64,000 nucleotides of DNA from Arabidopsis thaliana (Eukaryota > Streptophyta > Magnoliopsida > Brassicales > Brassicaceae): assembly GCF_000001735.4 (NCBI RefSeq), contig NC_003076.8, positions 26,291,835 through 26,355,834 of the forward strand. The letters run 5' to 3'. The notes beneath the pieces are model-generated. The model saw only the letters and a list, made by a program, of their open reading frames with translations, was not told the origin of the DNA and searched no databases. Both the position numbers and the translations under genes were made by a program. Below are positions 37,430-49,955 of this stretch, one piece after another. Position 1 is the stretch's first letter, and each line of letters begins with the position of its first letter.

Positions 37430-39261
37430 TAGAACTGGGTAAAACAATATTTTAAACATTTTTACAAGAAAACGTATTCTTACATTACCAACTATATGAT
37501 TAGTATGTGGCACCAGTTGACGTAACAATTTATGGAATGATAATATCAAATATCATTCCAATGTCGCTTATTATAGTAGCAAGTAGACTACGACCATGAC
37601 AATGACGAAAATTTTCTGGTACAACGACTTCATAATGTCAGTTTGTATAGTTATGGTCGGTCATATGCAATAAAGACTTTTAAGTAGAATATTACTTAAT
37701 CAGTATTACTCATTCACGGATTCTCAAATCCAACCAAATTCTCAATCTCTTATTTTTCAAAGTACGTACTGCTACTACATATCTCTGTTAAGTTTTTATA
37801 ATCGAATTGTTAATTAATTGAGACAGATTTTTGGGGACTCAACCACCACATTAATGCTGTTCACATGTAAGGATCATTTGCCGTTACGGCCGGTATAGCC
37901 GCGTATCATGCTAAAATTAAAACAAAATCGGTTACTAAAGTTGTATTATATATTTCGTAGTCTACTCTTCGTAGTACCAACAAAGCTCATGGCACTTTTT
38001 TAGTTTTTTTTTTATGTGATAGGCTTAGCATAATAACATTTGACCGGTATCTTATATCTTATACTATAATGATTAGCCTATGATGATATGACACTTTATC
38101 CTCTACTTTATCCCTCGGGAAATAATTTCACAAGAAAAAAAAAATGGTTATAAAGACTTTTCTCTTTAAATGATTGGAGCCTTTTCATCCTCAAATTTTT
38201 GAAAATTATTGATTTCGATGATTGGAATTGTAATGTATAAATCTATAATCATTGTAATCATTGGGACATATCCTCCTTAACATATATATCAATCAACCAT
38301 GGCTCTCGATATACAGATTTCGGTTTCTCATAAGTTGCTCATTTTTTTCTTATAATTACGTTAATCCTGATAGAGTAAGTTTTGATTATACAAAAAAAAA
38401 ATGTGGATTTCGTTGTAAACTTGTAATTTTAGTTCAAATATGTGACGTGAACATTCTTACGCAATGCAACGTACCTATTCAAAGCTCAAAACTTTACTGC
38501 CGTAGAACGCTAGAAGCTACCTTTACCCCGAAATTGTTAATGGGTTTTAGTCGATTTTTAACTAAATTATTTAGGCTTCATCGAATATTTTCGACAAGTA
38601 GATCATACCTTCTCTCTTGATTCACCTAAGTGGAAAACCTTTGACTTTCCCCTTTTGCTTTCTCAGTTGACCAATTCGACAATTCCCGCCATATTACCAT
38701 ATAATGATTAATTAATTAGTTAATTGACATTAAATTAAGCCTCCTTTTGATATGCCTCAACTAACGTCCTTAACCAACAACGTTAACACGATCTTTATAG
38801 CCTTATAGTCAGAGGAGAATTCTCACAACAAACTCAAAAACTATACCAAATGATAGAGCATAAAATTAAAGAAACCCATATTTATAAAACAAAATATATA
38901 TAAACTAAAAAGAGTGAATTACATTTTTATATATGGGTACAATACACACAAACGTTTCACTAAAATTACAACGGGATATATATTTATTTATATATATAGC
39001 CACTGCAAATCCACATTCGGATTGAGTGCATTAAAAACATATAATAACACATAGTAACAATTTTACACCCGAAAAATTGCATAAATTAAAGACTCACCCA
39101 AACATTAAAAAAAATATTACATATATAATGATATGATTATAGATATCTTGGAAAATTAAAAATACTTTCCCAAAATATAAAAAATGAAGGAAATAAAGAA
39201 GAAGAAAAAACCGTGAAGTTTTCTTTTGTTCGTCGTCTCAAACTTAGGGAGATGAATAATT

Positions 39262-40864
39262 TCATCGTTCATCAGGTACACGATCGGTCCATGAAACCCG
39301 GAAAACCCAGTTAGAGACTGTCTTCTTCCTCAAACTCTTGAGCCTTTCATGGCTGCTTCTTGATATCATTCGTCCACAGTCTGTGGATTCTACGAAAGTT
39401 TTGAGCCTCTTCAAGGCCAAATCGAGTGTGTCCTCGCTCATATTAGCGAAACAAACCCTAAACCAACCCGGTTCGGTGCAGTGACATGAAGAACCGGGTG
39501 ATATGTTTAGTTTCACGTTGTAAACAATCTTTTTCCAGAGGTCAAGCTCTGCTTCAAATGTGTTTGTGTCCAAAAGGTGTCTCATGTCGACCCAACAGAA
39601 CAAACCCGCGTTGCTTCTCAGGCAAGTAATCCCTGCAGACTCAAGACCAGACACGAGGCGTCTCTGTCTGGACTTGAGTCGTTTCTGGTTCTCTTCGAGG
39701 TATTGGCTAGTGAACTTCTTGTCGGAGAGCAATGCAGAGAGAAGGTATTGTGTCTGAGAAGAAACAAGACCAAAACTTGACATTTTTGTAGCTGCTGAAA
39801 CGATCATTTCGTCGTTGGAGTAGATCGCTCCCACACGGAAACCAGGAAGTCCCAGATCTTTAGAAAGGCTATAAACGACGTGGACTCGTTTTGAAACCTC
39901 CGTGTCTTCGAGTTTCTTGTCTTTCAAGACATCCATTACGCTTATGAACTGTTCAAACCCGAACATAGTGCCTGAATAGATCTCGTCGCTAATGAGATGA
40001 ATGTTCTTGGAAGTGATGAAGTCAACGAGAAGGTTAAGTTCACGTCTGGTCAACGCAGTGCCAAGTGGGTTAGATGGATTCGTGACAAGAACTCCTTTGA
40101 CTTTGAGATCAAGTTTCTGGGCTTGTTGGTAAGCTTGTTGCAGAGCTGATTCCGTGATTTGGAAGCCATTAGAGCTTGAGCAGTGAATGGGTACTATCTC
40201 TGCTCCGGTTCTCCATTTAAGATCTCTATCAAATCTGTAATCATAAAAAAGCCTAGACGTAAGCATATATTTCTATTGGGTTTACTTGGAATCCAAGTAA
40301 AGAGGAGAAGTGTAATTTACCCAGGATAGTAAGGAGTAGGCAAAAGGAAAGCATCGCCAGGCTCTGCAAGGCAAAACATGAGAGTCTCATTCGCAGATGT
40401 CGAACCAGCCGCTAAAACAATCTTTTTTGGATCGAACGTGACACGGTTTCCTCTTATCTCTTCCATAAACTCAGCCATAGCCTGTAAAAAATGACAGAAA
40501 ATGTTCATGAGAAATGGATTCATTACTTGTGATACACGTCAGGTTACTCTCTTTATTGAATTTGAGAAAAATGAAAGAAGCTTACTTTTTTGAATTCAGG
40601 CATGCCATGATAGTCTTGAAATAGAGCAAGCTCTCTGAAAATGGATTGACCGTTCCTCTTGAGACTTGCCGCGTCTGGGTTCTTAGTTAACCATGACTCG
40701 ATTAGATCGAAACATAGCTGGTTTTCGGCTAGACCCATCTGGATCATCCCATTAGGGTTCTTGATCTCATCATAAGGATTCTTCTCGTACTCTTCCCATC
40801 CCAAGAAGTAGGATGAGTCTTGTCCATGACCATTGCTTGTCACTTTTGTCGAAAGCTGTTTCAT
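39262..40864 (-). CDS. ACS5: 1-aminocyclopropane-1-carboxylate synthase 5 (CIN5/ETO2)
   Basis: Exons on the complement 40864-40586, 40481-40321 and 40234-39262 encode 470 aa. The cytosolic PLP enzyme converts S-adenosylmethionine to ACC, the limiting step of ethylene synthesis. Visible: [12 protein letters not shown] near the N-terminus, the substrate/cofactor segment [26 protein letters not shown], and the PLP lysine in [15 protein letters not shown]. The C-terminus [15 protein letters not shown] is the type 2 ACS extension (TOE motif), which binds the ETO1/EOL BTB proteins and marks the enzyme for degradation; the known eto2 lesion disrupts it, and here it is intact. A long run of alternating TA upstream (41006-41021) can serve as TATA box. 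Confidence 0.97.
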
Positions 40865-43704
40865 TCTCTGTTTTTAAAGTCAAGAGATTTTGGTCGTAGA
40901 GAAGACTAATGTGGGTGAAGGAGAGAACGAAAAGAAGAGATCTTGAATTAGGGTTTAAGTTGGTGAAGAGTGAGATGTGGTTGGAGAAGCAATGGGTCTG
41001 TTGGGATATATATATATATAGATAATAATAATCTAACGACATTTAATTTCAAAAATAAAATGTGACAACAGAATCAGAAACTAGAGAGACTTTTTTGACC
41101 GTCCAGACATTACCATAGTTTTTAGTAAATATTCTCCAAGACATGTGAGACAACTTCTTTTATTATTTAATGCGATCTCCAATAATTAACAAGCTATATT
41201 ATTTAATACAAAATAAACAATTAAAACATTGCAGTAGTTCTTGTTTCTTTTTGAAAATAAGAATGATCTATTATTGAGTTTCTATTTATTATTGCATTCA
41301 CACATACAGCAATAAATCTTAGGATTATGTTTAAATAAAAATAAAAAAACCAGCTCTACATAGGGACAAAATTAAATAACACATTTTGAGCTTCTTTCCA
41401 AAATTTATTTGATCGTTTTCTAGGATTCAAGCATATTTAATAATAATTCTACAAATTAATAGTACTAAAATGATTAGTCTTTACGCGTTTCCGTCACCGC
41501 CGGACCGTCCTTATTATGACCATCATTTAGGGACCAAACATAGCAATTTAAAAAGAAACCTCAAATGTAATTAACTTTTTGTTGTTGTTGTATAAACTGA
41601 ATCACTATGCTTATGATTAGTTTAGTCGTCCATTCACGATGTCAGCTACAAAATTGGCTGTGTGAAGTTGGATAGAAAAAAGAACCAACATTAATTTATA
41701 TTCTACTTCTTGTCCAATACTAATGCCAAATAATTACTATTTATAGACTGCTAAAATTTTATATGTCGTATAATGTGAGTATTTTGCTGAAAAAAACTGT
41801 GAGCATTTTATGTAACTTTAGTTATCAGATTCTGTAATTAAGTGTCAACACGTTGACTTAGAAAATATTAACAAAATAAAATAGGGTGGTAAACGTAAAA
41901 TTGGAAAACAAGGAAATGACATACAAGAAAAATGAACAGAGACAAGTGGAGCTAGGGGAGTCAAATGTAATGTCATACCGACATCAAATCGTCTAAAGTA
42001 ATCCTGTATACCTATGCATCTACGTATGTATACATTTATACGGCTAAAATACATTTATTTATACGGTAGAGGGTAAGTCAAATAGGACCATTTATGCTCC
42101 CTAAACTCTAGTAGTCCCAAATGTCTTGGTCCGCAATTTTTTTTCGTTTTCTCTTCCTCTATCATTGACAACAACTTATTTATTTGGTGGGATCGGATAC
42201 ATACAAATATGTTTTTTACTGACTAGGATGTTTTCAGTCTTGTAATTATCGACAGGTTAACCGGAGTTGTAATTAGTTTTTTTTTTTTTTTGGTTAAAGG
42301 GTTTTGGAGTTAGTTTCATGTGAATTATGCGGTATTCACTGACGTAGACTGATCTCCAATACCAATAGAATAAATGATGATAGTTTAGCATAATTGTGTT
42401 GGTCCGCAGTTTATGTAAAAATAAATGTTGAGTCAGATATTGTTGCAGATATATTGATATAGTTACTTTGATCATGGGTGAAATAATGAGTTTGGATGGT
42501 TATCATAATAAAAACATAAACACAAATTTTTTGTAGAATACAATTTTCCTACTAGTTGAATTGAGCTTTAGTTGTATATATCTTCATCCTGTTTTTTTTT
42601 TTAAAATGTATACAAATCAAAGAAATAAACATATTGTTTATTATATAAACTCGAAACTTTATTTAAAATAAGCTACTAGTAGAATGCACAAATATTTCTT
42701 GAAACATGAGATTTTCAAAATAAAAATCATAAAAATGATGTGCAATGAGTGATTCAGTTTTGGACCTAGAATGATTAGTATAAGAGCATAATATTTAATC
42801 AATCAAATTGAGTTATATTAACATAAAAATCAGGTGGACGATATCAAAACCCATGTTGGTGGCCGTTGGTTATAACTTATACCCCCAGATTTGTAGGCGA
42901 CGTTGTTCGTTTAAGTTTGACTCCAACTATTAACTAACTTAACTGGAATATTCTTTGGTAGATGTAACATATTATTGTCTCTTAACTAACCAAAAAAAAA
43001 CATTAATGTTTGTTATAGGATTTTTTCTGACGTCAGGAAATCGTTATCATTTCAAAATCGTATATCCACTTTTTTGAAGTACTTTTTTAATAATTAATGA
43101 GACGCTGTGATTTTCTCAGATTATTTTTGAAGATTTTAATTAAAAAGCTCAAATTGATTTGATTGCTGCGAAAAAAATGGGTCCTCGTATAACAACTCTT
43201 AATAATGATACATTGGAGAATCACATGTGAAATAATATTTGATGATGAAGCCATATATTTCGGTATTGATCATCTTATTCTTGATTCTGTTTTATGAAAC
43301 AACCAAAAGATATCATATCAACTCATAAATGCAATCATATAATTGGATAATTAATATCATATAGCTTTTTTTAGATTCTATACTTTGAAAAATCAAGATA
43401 GAATATATTTGTTATATTTTTTCATTTTTTTCCAACAGATTCTAATTATAGCTCAAAGTTGTTATATTATATTCTCTATTTTATATGTATAGACAGTAGA
43501 AAATAATCAAGAAAAAAATTCACTTGTGCTGAAATTTGCCAATTGATACATAAAACACTTGAGGTTCTTCATGACCATAATACCATTGTCTCAACAATAT
43601 GATTTTAATAAAATCAAAATAATCAAAAAACAAGTAAATCTTTGAAAATATTATAATCTATTATTCTGATGAAGAATTTTCTTAAACTATTAATCGCGAT
43701 ATTT

Positions 43705-43726
43705 CACACACACACACATACACATA

Positions 43727-43765
<39 letters not shown>
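43705..43765. repeat. (CA)n followed by 38 A
   Basis: CACACACACACACATACACATAC then an uninterrupted A-run at 43728-43765. No flanking duplication was seen. Confidence 0.9.
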
Positions 43766-43767
<2 letters not shown>

Positions 43768-44837
43768 TAACGAACTTCAATATAATTGACGAAGTTGGGA
43801 CTGTATATATGCAAAATTCGCTTCAAACTTGTTTTAGCTGGTTAAAGATATGATGAAAGGGAAAATGATGTAATATTTCTTTTGTTATTGATTGAAAAAA
43901 AAAAACAGATAGAGAGAGAAGGTAGAGACGTGAGGGGAGGCACATGGAGATGCAGTAGAAATAGGGTTTAAGAATGCATGTGAAAAGTATAGGTTATAAG
44001 ACCCTACCAATTCCCTACATCATCAACAACATTTTGTGACAACCATCGTGATCTTTCTCTTTTTCGATTTTTTTTGTTTTTCTTAATTCCCACTATTCAT
44101 GTTCCAAGAAATGAAAACGTAGGTCCCATTTTAGCACTCTCTCAAAACCTCAAATGTATATTTTTGTGTCATTATTATTATGTTGTTACAATGTTAGCGT
44201 GTTTAAGAAATTTGAAGCAATGCTAGTGTGTTAGCCTATTAGATGGTTGAACTTTCATTCCGGCTGATATGTCTGAATGAGATTGTACAATAAATATATG
44301 AGTACCACTGATATATTGGAGTGATGAGTAGTAAAATGTGGTTTTCTATATGCATAAGAAATAATAAGTTTATGTTTCGGTTGGAGAATTTCACGGTTAC
44401 ACAAGAAATGAAGAATTGAAAGGCTTAATATCATGGAAGAGACTTAAATCCAAAATAAAGGATGTTGTACATAGATACAAGTTGGTGTTATATGACAAAT
44501 GGGTAGGTCATATCCAAGCAATCTCGACCAAAAAAAAATGAAAACAAAAAATCCCACCTGCATTGGATACCAAGTTAACAAACAGTATGGTCAACTTATG
44601 TTTATGTCTTGATACCACTTTGTATTTGTCTCCCTCCCTATCCTTTTCCATGTTTATAAATCTATGCTGTATTTTGATTGAATGTTTTTTCTTTTCTGGC
44701 AAATGGTTCCCAAATTTTGTAACCAATTATAGATTGGAAAACGACTCATCTAGCAGCTATATAGGTTACAACTAGACACATATATATATCATAAGATTAC
44801 TAACAAACCAGTGATTTTGTTTTGGTTGAAATAAAAG

Positions 44838-44864
44838 AGTGTATTCGACCAAAAAAAAGTGTAT
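44838..44864 (+). mobile_element. Short TCGACC-poly(A) insertion with 7 bp direct repeats
   Basis: AGTGTAT at 44838-44844 and 44858-44864 flanks TCGACC plus A7. Same architecture as the insertions at 29779 and 58362, with a shorter, less certain duplication. Confidence 0.3.
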
Positions 44865-44995
44865 CAATATCAAACGATGAAATTTTTTATTAGGCTTGGG
44901 CCCGTATTCAACCAAATCAAATAAAAAGGGCCTCTTCTCGACTTGTAAAGTTGCATCGAGCCTTCTCCAACCTTAGACAAAAACATCAAATGATG

Positions 44996-45259
44996 TTATT
45001 CTACTATTTCTCGCATTTGATGTTCTTGATTAGGAACCGGATAGCTACCATGTGGAGGCACTAGAACAGGCCGTTGCATAAGAGACTCAAAAGAACTTAG
45101 TCATGGGATTGAATTCTCTTCACCTCGAGCGTGTAATCCATTTTCTTCAAGATGCTTATCTTGGAGATTTTCATCTTCTACTTCATCAGCACTATCTATG
45201 TCAGAATCAATATCAGGTCCAATATAGTTACCAAACTCATCATATAAGTTACCATCCAT
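44996..45259 (-). pseudogene. Truncated relic of U5 snRNP GTPase (Snu114/CLO/GFA1) N-terminus
   Basis: From ATG at 45259 the complement encodes 52 aa to TGA at 45101. It begins MDGNLYDEFGNYIGP and continues through DSDIDS, EVEDENLQDKHLEENG. From memory, plant U5-116K/EFTUD2 proteins start with M-x-x-x-LYDEFGNYVGPEIESD and EVEDEDLQDKHLEENG, so about 40 residues match. After that the similarity stops and the GTPase domain is absent. Past the TGA the same frame stays open to 44996 (MQRPVLVPPHGSYPVPNQE), of unknown origin. TTTTTTGACAG|GTTT ten bases upstream of the ATG resembles an intron acceptor. A functional short transcript cannot be excluded. Confidence 0.6.
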
Positions 45260-45568
45260 CTTTGTGTAAACCTGTCAAAAAAGAATCCCATGAGCAATCA
45301 GAATTTTGTAGTGCAGATAAACAATAACGGCAAAAAAGTCAAATGAGTGCATTACCACAAAATCAAGCTTTTGATAGATCTATCTGGGTTATTTACTATA
45401 GCAAATCTGCAACATCTTTCATTTAACCCATTGGCGACTAATCTCCCCTAATGCTCAACACCATGTCTAAGAGAACACCATCAAACAGCTTGAATCAACC
45501 AGAAACTTAAGGTAATTTGGACTAGAGCAAAACCCTAGGCGAGAATCGCCCTAACACGTGCCGAGACG
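45260..45568. promoter_or_regulatory. Possible divergent leader/promoter region
   Basis: Holds AAACCCTAG (45530-45538, telo-box-like) and ACACGTG (45554-45560, G-box-like) just before a plus-strand ATG at 45569, and the putative intron and leader of the U5 relic on the other strand. Whether either is transcribed cannot be told from sequence. Confidence 0.35.
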
Positions 45569-45808
45569 ATGAGCACCGCCGTTGAATTCGTCGGAACCAC
45601 TGGAATTCACCGGATTGTTGAGAAACCTCCACTCTTCTGCCGATCTCAAACCCATGTTCAAGAGACGTCGAAATCTTCCGGATCTATTCATAGAGCCGCT
45701 TCAAAATTCTCCGAGTATCACCATCGCCGGGGAGGCTTCCAAAATTATATTTTAGCTTTTATTCTACTATTTGCGTTAACATACTACATTTTAATCTCAA
45801 TTTGATTA
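45569..45808 (+). CDS. Possible small tail-anchored membrane protein, 78 aa
   Basis: I do not recognise this protein. It starts at an ATG shortly after a telo-box and G-box-like motif and reads MSTAVEFVGTTG...; the last 20 residues (about 58-78, NYILAFILLFALTYYILISI) are a strong membrane segment ending at the C-terminus, as in tail-anchored proteins. Arg/His-rich residues precede it. The stop is TGA at 45803-45805 or directly thereafter in frame. It could equally be a fortuitous frame lying opposite the leader of the U5 relic. No function is proposed. Confidence 0.35.
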
Positions 45809-45998
45809 ACCGACTATTCATCTAGCGGACTGTAGAGAAGAGGCAAATTTATTAAATAGTTAAATTATGAATCAAATCGTTGAGAATGAATTACAATTTG
45901 TGGGAGTTTAGTTTCTTTCTATAGCGGAAAAAAAGGGTATTAAACAGAGAGGAGAGATATCTGGTTTGATGTCTTAAGACCAGTAATAATAGTGTGTA

Positions 45999-47310
45999 CT
46001 AATGTAATGGCTTGAGGTGGAAAACTTGACAAGCTGGTTTGTATGAACTCTTGGAAGCTGCTTGTTCGAATTTCTTGCTTGCTGCTTCGTTTTCCTCTAA
46101 GTTCGTCTGTGAGAAGAAACGGATCCACCACGACGAGCTACGCATTTTAGCCTGCAAGACATTGGAATTGCAACAAGTTAGCAAACAGGACAAGTACGAA
46201 CCTAACCCACATCTCTGAATTGATGAATGTAATGTGTGGTTTCATTCATGACGAGAACATGGTTTTAGCGAACTTACAGGCCGTCCAAATTTCGACAATT
46301 CCCCACCTTTAGCCTTTTGTTGACCAGGGTTACCTATATAGTAGATGAAGATTAAGTGTAATCAGACCGGATTTACAATCTCTTAGTCTCAGCTTTTTTC
46401 TAACGGGTTTGGTTTTAGTTACCTGCTAAAAGAACGACACCATCTGAAGCGACGCGAGCAAGTTCAGGCACAGTTTTGTTCAGGTACCTGGGTGAGAGGT
46501 AATCCAAAGCGTCTGAGACGATCACAAGAGAAAACGACTTTGACCGGTAAGGAAGAGGGAATTTGATGTCAGCCACACGTACAAGGCCCTTGTGCAAAAG
46601 ACTTTTGCAGTTAGAGTCTGCATCCTCCACATCATATGGTTCAACACCCCATGCTTCTGTCTCTTCTTCATTCAACAGACTCGAGACCACTGAGCATGTT
46701 TCAGGACCCACGTGCAGGACTTTGCGCATGCTATCTCCATACGCACTCTTAAGAATAGGAATGGCTCTTTGAACTTCTGCTGTGCAAGAATAGTCACCTG
46801 TAGAGAGGGTTGTTAAACAAAATGTTAATGTGAAGTGTCACACATTCTTGCAGGTAAATTTAGAAAGTCATCACTGTTTAAACATTATCATCATAAACAC
46901 TTATATTGAAGATGAGAAACAAGAATTACCTGTAATCTTGCTGACTTCTCTGATACTTTTGAACATACCTGTAGTAATACACATGCATTGTCACCATTAG
47001 GGCTTTTGAATCGAAACCTCAAGCAAAAACAAATGAATCTTATTATATATACTTAGTTGAAGAGAATACACACCTGGACCACTGTAAGCATAACCAATGA
47101 GAAGGCATGCTCCCTGTAAATAAAAAGGATTACATCAATTTGTATCCTATGAAACGTATTACTTAAAGATTACAAACCACGCAAAGATCATCATACCACG
47201 AGAACAAGGCAAACTGATAACAGAGGAGACGAACGTGATTTTGAATGCAGAGCTCCTACAAATGGGAAGCTTCCACTATCCCCTACACGCCTTACTTGCC
47301 TTCTTGACAT
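45999..47310 (-). CDS. CGR3: Cotton Golgi-related 3, pectin methyltransferase-type Golgi protein
   Basis: Exons on the complement 47310-47197, 47113-47074, 46969-46931, 46797-46423, 46333-46278 and 46151-45999 encode 258 aa. Residues 1-25 are basic (MSRRQVRRVG), followed by one membrane helix at about 30-49 (LLSVCLVLVGACLLIGYAYS), so a type II Golgi protein. The lumenal part is a degenerate SAM-dependent methyltransferase fold: VLHVGPETCSVV in the motif I position, EAWGVEPYDVEDAD as motif II, and SLVIVSDALDYL. Known: CGR2 and CGR3 promote methylesterification of homogalacturonan in the Golgi and so affect wall stiffness and leaf growth. A GTATGT donor at 47764 suggests a 5' UTR intron. Confidence 0.94.
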
Positions 47311-48041
47311 GGCTATGATTCTTCAAAACTTTTTTTTAGACCTTCAAACCAAAATAGACATTAGAATAGATTCATTCAAAACTTTTTCTTATAACCTAAA
47401 ACACTCTCTGCATTACCCACAAAATTCAAAATTTTGATTTCAAGCTACTTCCTTCGTTCAGTGATGCAATAATCATTAATGCATAAAAGAATTACCAGAT
47501 ATAGAATCAATTTAAAATAATAGATCCATGAATCTGGTATACAAAATTACCAAAACAGATTTCGCTCAAACCCATTGTACCATTTCAGTAACATAATAGC
47601 AAGAAATTACCAAGCAGAACATAAATGCACAGAAACAAATCACTACCAATGGATAGATCCATGAAACAGAGGATTCACGCTACAAAAAATCCGATAAGCG
47701 GAAGATAAAAAAACACAAAATCAATCCTGAAGAATTCGAAGAGGAAGATTAAAAATGTACATACCTTGAATAAACGATTTGAAATAAACGATGTTCGGAT
47801 CTAAAGATCTCAGATCCGAAAAAATGCTTCTTCTGTGTTCTAAGCTAAAATTTACTAAACGAGAGCTTCTTCGTCCCTAGTGTTAATTATCGAGTGCTCT
47901 GCTCTCAAACGCGGCCGTTTTAGTTCTGCGCATTTAACTAACAATAAGACTTCTTGCCGTTTTGCCGACACTTGCAAGTTGCAAGCTTAAAAAAACAACA
48001 TGCACTGTACGATGACTCAGCCAAAAAAAAAACTAAAGCCT
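47311..48041. other. CGR3 5' UTR/promoter and PPR 3' flank
   Basis: Includes the inferred CGR3 leader intron (from 47764 leftwards on the complement) and its upstream region (about 47830-48000). No further gene was recognised. Confidence 0.5.
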
Positions 48042-49955
48042 TTATCGACTCCTCTGTTTCTTCTTCCCTTCTCTATCTTGTTTAGATTTAGCTTTCTCAG
48101 TCAAATCTTGCACTCCTCTTCTCTTATACATCTTAAAACTCATCTCTCTCTCAGCTGCCATATTCCTCACCTTCTCTGTAATCTCTCCAGCAAATTCTCT
48201 ATTATACAATTTCTTCAAACCCTTCATAAGTTTAGCAAATGTGTCTGGTTGTGGCATGAAGTCCATCTCTATCATTTCAATACAATAAGAACACGCTTCC
48301 TTTTCATAGCCTTTTGAGAACAAGGCATGTATCCATATTGTCCAAGATAATACATTCAGCTCGCAAGCACCTTTACTTGTGATACAACTCCAAACATCTT
48401 TCGCCATTTCAAGCTTCTTGTCTTTTAAAACGGTATTTAGCAATAACTTCAGAGTTCCATATTGAGAAACAGAGAACAGTCCTCGAGTTACCATTTCTTT
48501 GAAGTGATCACTCGCTTCGAGTAAACAACCTTGGCTTGCTAATCCATTGATCATTATGACAAACGTATCTACTCCAGGACTCAAACCGTTTTCTTCCATT
48601 TCGTTCCATAATCTAACAGCTTCCTTTACTTCTCCCAACTTACAAGCCAATCTGATGACGACATTGTAAATGCCAATATCAGGATGATACTCTATTTGCC
48701 TCATCTTCTCCATCAGCTCCAAACACTCTTCAAAACTTTCCTTCTTCTCATGAGCCACCATTATATGCATATAGGTGAGTTCAGACGGCATGAGCCCTTT
48801 TTTTATCATATCGTCTAAAACAATATAACATTTATCGATCTTTCCCCATTTGCAAAACCCACTAACTAATGCAGTGTAAGTCACAACATCAGCCTCACAT
48901 TCATACCTCTCCATCTCAACAAATACCTTCATTGCCTCCTCCATTCTATCTACCTTACACAATGCTTGAATCAAAACCGTGTAACAGTTCGCATTCGGTT
49001 CAAAGCCTCTTCTTCTCATATCTCTCAAAAGATCATAAGCATCTGCCATTTTACCAGCATTAGCATATCCACTTAGCAAGTTAGTGTAATCAACAATGTC
49101 TGGCTCAAACCCAGCTTCGTTCATTTGAACCAAAACATATTTAGCTTCCATCATCTTCCCTACCCTGCACCAACCATACAACAACGAAGTAAAATACCGC
49201 AAATTCACCGGAAACCGCATTCTCATATCCTCAAAAAGCTTTGCAGCATCCTTAACACTACCGTGCTTACACAATGCATCTAGCAAACACCCGAATACAT
49301 ACTCATCTGGCTCAAAACCGAACTTAGGCATTTCGTCGAGCACCTCAATGGCTTTCTTCACCATATCCGCAGACGCAAATCTCTGAACCAAAACCACAAA
49401 CAATTCCGGTTCAATCAACTGCGGATTCTCCTTCCTCATTTCTTCAATTAAACCCCAAACAGCTCCAAATTGACGCATTTTACTAAGAATCTTCACCATT
49501 GACTTATACACTTCGATACTGTGACAATAACGAGGTTGCTTCGCCGCCCAGACGAAGAATCTGTAACCTAGATTCCCAGCATCTCCACAACGATTCAAAA
49601 CCCGTTCGATTAACCCGGGTCGGAGTTCAACACCGGATTCGTTAAGCGCGAGTTCCAACTTCGGAACCCTAGAATGAAATTTCCGCAGAATTCTGTATGA
49701 TTTCTCGACATCACTCGCGAATTCATCATACTTGGAGTTTTTCGTGCGATCGTTGTGGCTCTTCTCGAGACAAACTAAGCCAATCCCGTTACTTCTCCGG
49801 AAATTATCTTCGAGAGCTCTAGAAACGTGAAAACTTCGGTGAATCAAGTCAAAGCGAGACTTAAATTGAGAATAATGTAAGAAAATTTGGCGTTTGCTAA
49901 GAAGAAACTCGACTATGGGAGAGAATCTATGCATCTCTCTCGTAAACGGTAGCAT
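48042..49955 (-). CDS. Pentatricopeptide repeat protein, P class, probably mitochondrial
   Basis: One exon encodes 637 aa; an in-frame TAA directly precedes the ATG, fixing the start. The first 45 residues (RFSPIVEFLLSKRQIFLHYS) are basic and hydroxylated with few acids, as in mitochondrial presequences. From about residue 130 to 590 there are roughly twelve 35-residue PPR motifs, for example EPDEYVFGCLLDALCKHGSV, EPDIVDYTNLLSGYANAGKM and EADVVTYTALVSGFCKWGKI. There is no E, E+ or DYW extension, so this is P class: RNA binding for stability, splicing or translation of organelle transcripts rather than editing. The C-terminal 40 residues are very basic. The target RNA is not predictable here. 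The intronless structure is typical of plant PPR genes. Confidence 0.93.
   Translation of the reverse strand: MLPFTREMHRFSPIVEFLLSKRQIFLHYSQFKSRFDLIHRSFHVSRALEDNFRRSNGIGLVCLEKSHNDRTKNSKYDEFASDVEKSYRILRKFHSRVPKLELALNESGVELRPGLIERVLNRCGDAGNLGYRFFVWAAKQPRYCHSIEVYKSMVKILSKMRQFGAVWGLIEEMRKENPQLIEPELFVVLVQRFASADMVKKAIEVLDEMPKFGFEPDEYVFGCLLDALCKHGSVKDAAKLFEDMRMRFPVNLRYFTSLLYGWCRVGKMMEAKYVLVQMNEAGFEPDIVDYTNLLSGYANAGKMADAYDLLRDMRRRGFEPNANCYTVLIQALCKVDRMEEAMKVFVEMERYECEADVVTYTALVSGFCKWGKIDKCYIVLDDMIKKGLMPSELTYMHIMVAHEKKESFEECLELMEKMRQIEYHPDIGIYNVVIRLACKLGEVKEAVRLWNEMEENGLSPGVDTFVIMINGLASQGCLLEASDHFKEMVTRGLFSVSQYGTLKLLLNTVLKDKKLEMAKDVWSCITSKGACELNVLSWTIWIHALFSKGYEKEACSYCIEMIEMDFMPQPDTFAKLMKGLKKLYNREFAGEITEKVRNMAAEREMSFKMYKRRGVQDLTEKAKSKQDREGKKKQRSR

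Larger units (their letters stand above)
32552..39261. other. Gene-poor AT-rich spacer MYB68-ACS5
   Basis: 6.7 kb with no supported protein or RNA gene. Open frames up to 119 codons (38261-38620) begin without ATG or lack protein character. Noted: an (AT)n tract at 36207-36233, a 25 bp tandem-type direct repeat (37360-37384 and 37405-37429), and paired GGCCC/GCCCATTT elements at 36344-36366 and 36398-36421 that look like an orphan promoter. Confidence 0.5.
40865..44995. other. ACS5 promoter and long AT-rich spacer
   Basis: TATA-like alternating TA at 41006-41021 on the complement is the ACS5 core promoter. The remainder shows no coding signal. It contains a CA repeat and 38-base A tract (43705-43765), poly(T)GGTTAA at about 42277-42299, and two TCGACC-poly(A) cassettes (44525-44538 and 44838-44864). 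Confidence 0.5.

Noticed and set aside
38261-38620. 119-codon open frame in the MYB68-ACS5 spacer
   Set aside because: It begins at TTG rather than ATG, has low-complexity AT-driven composition and no recognisable domain.
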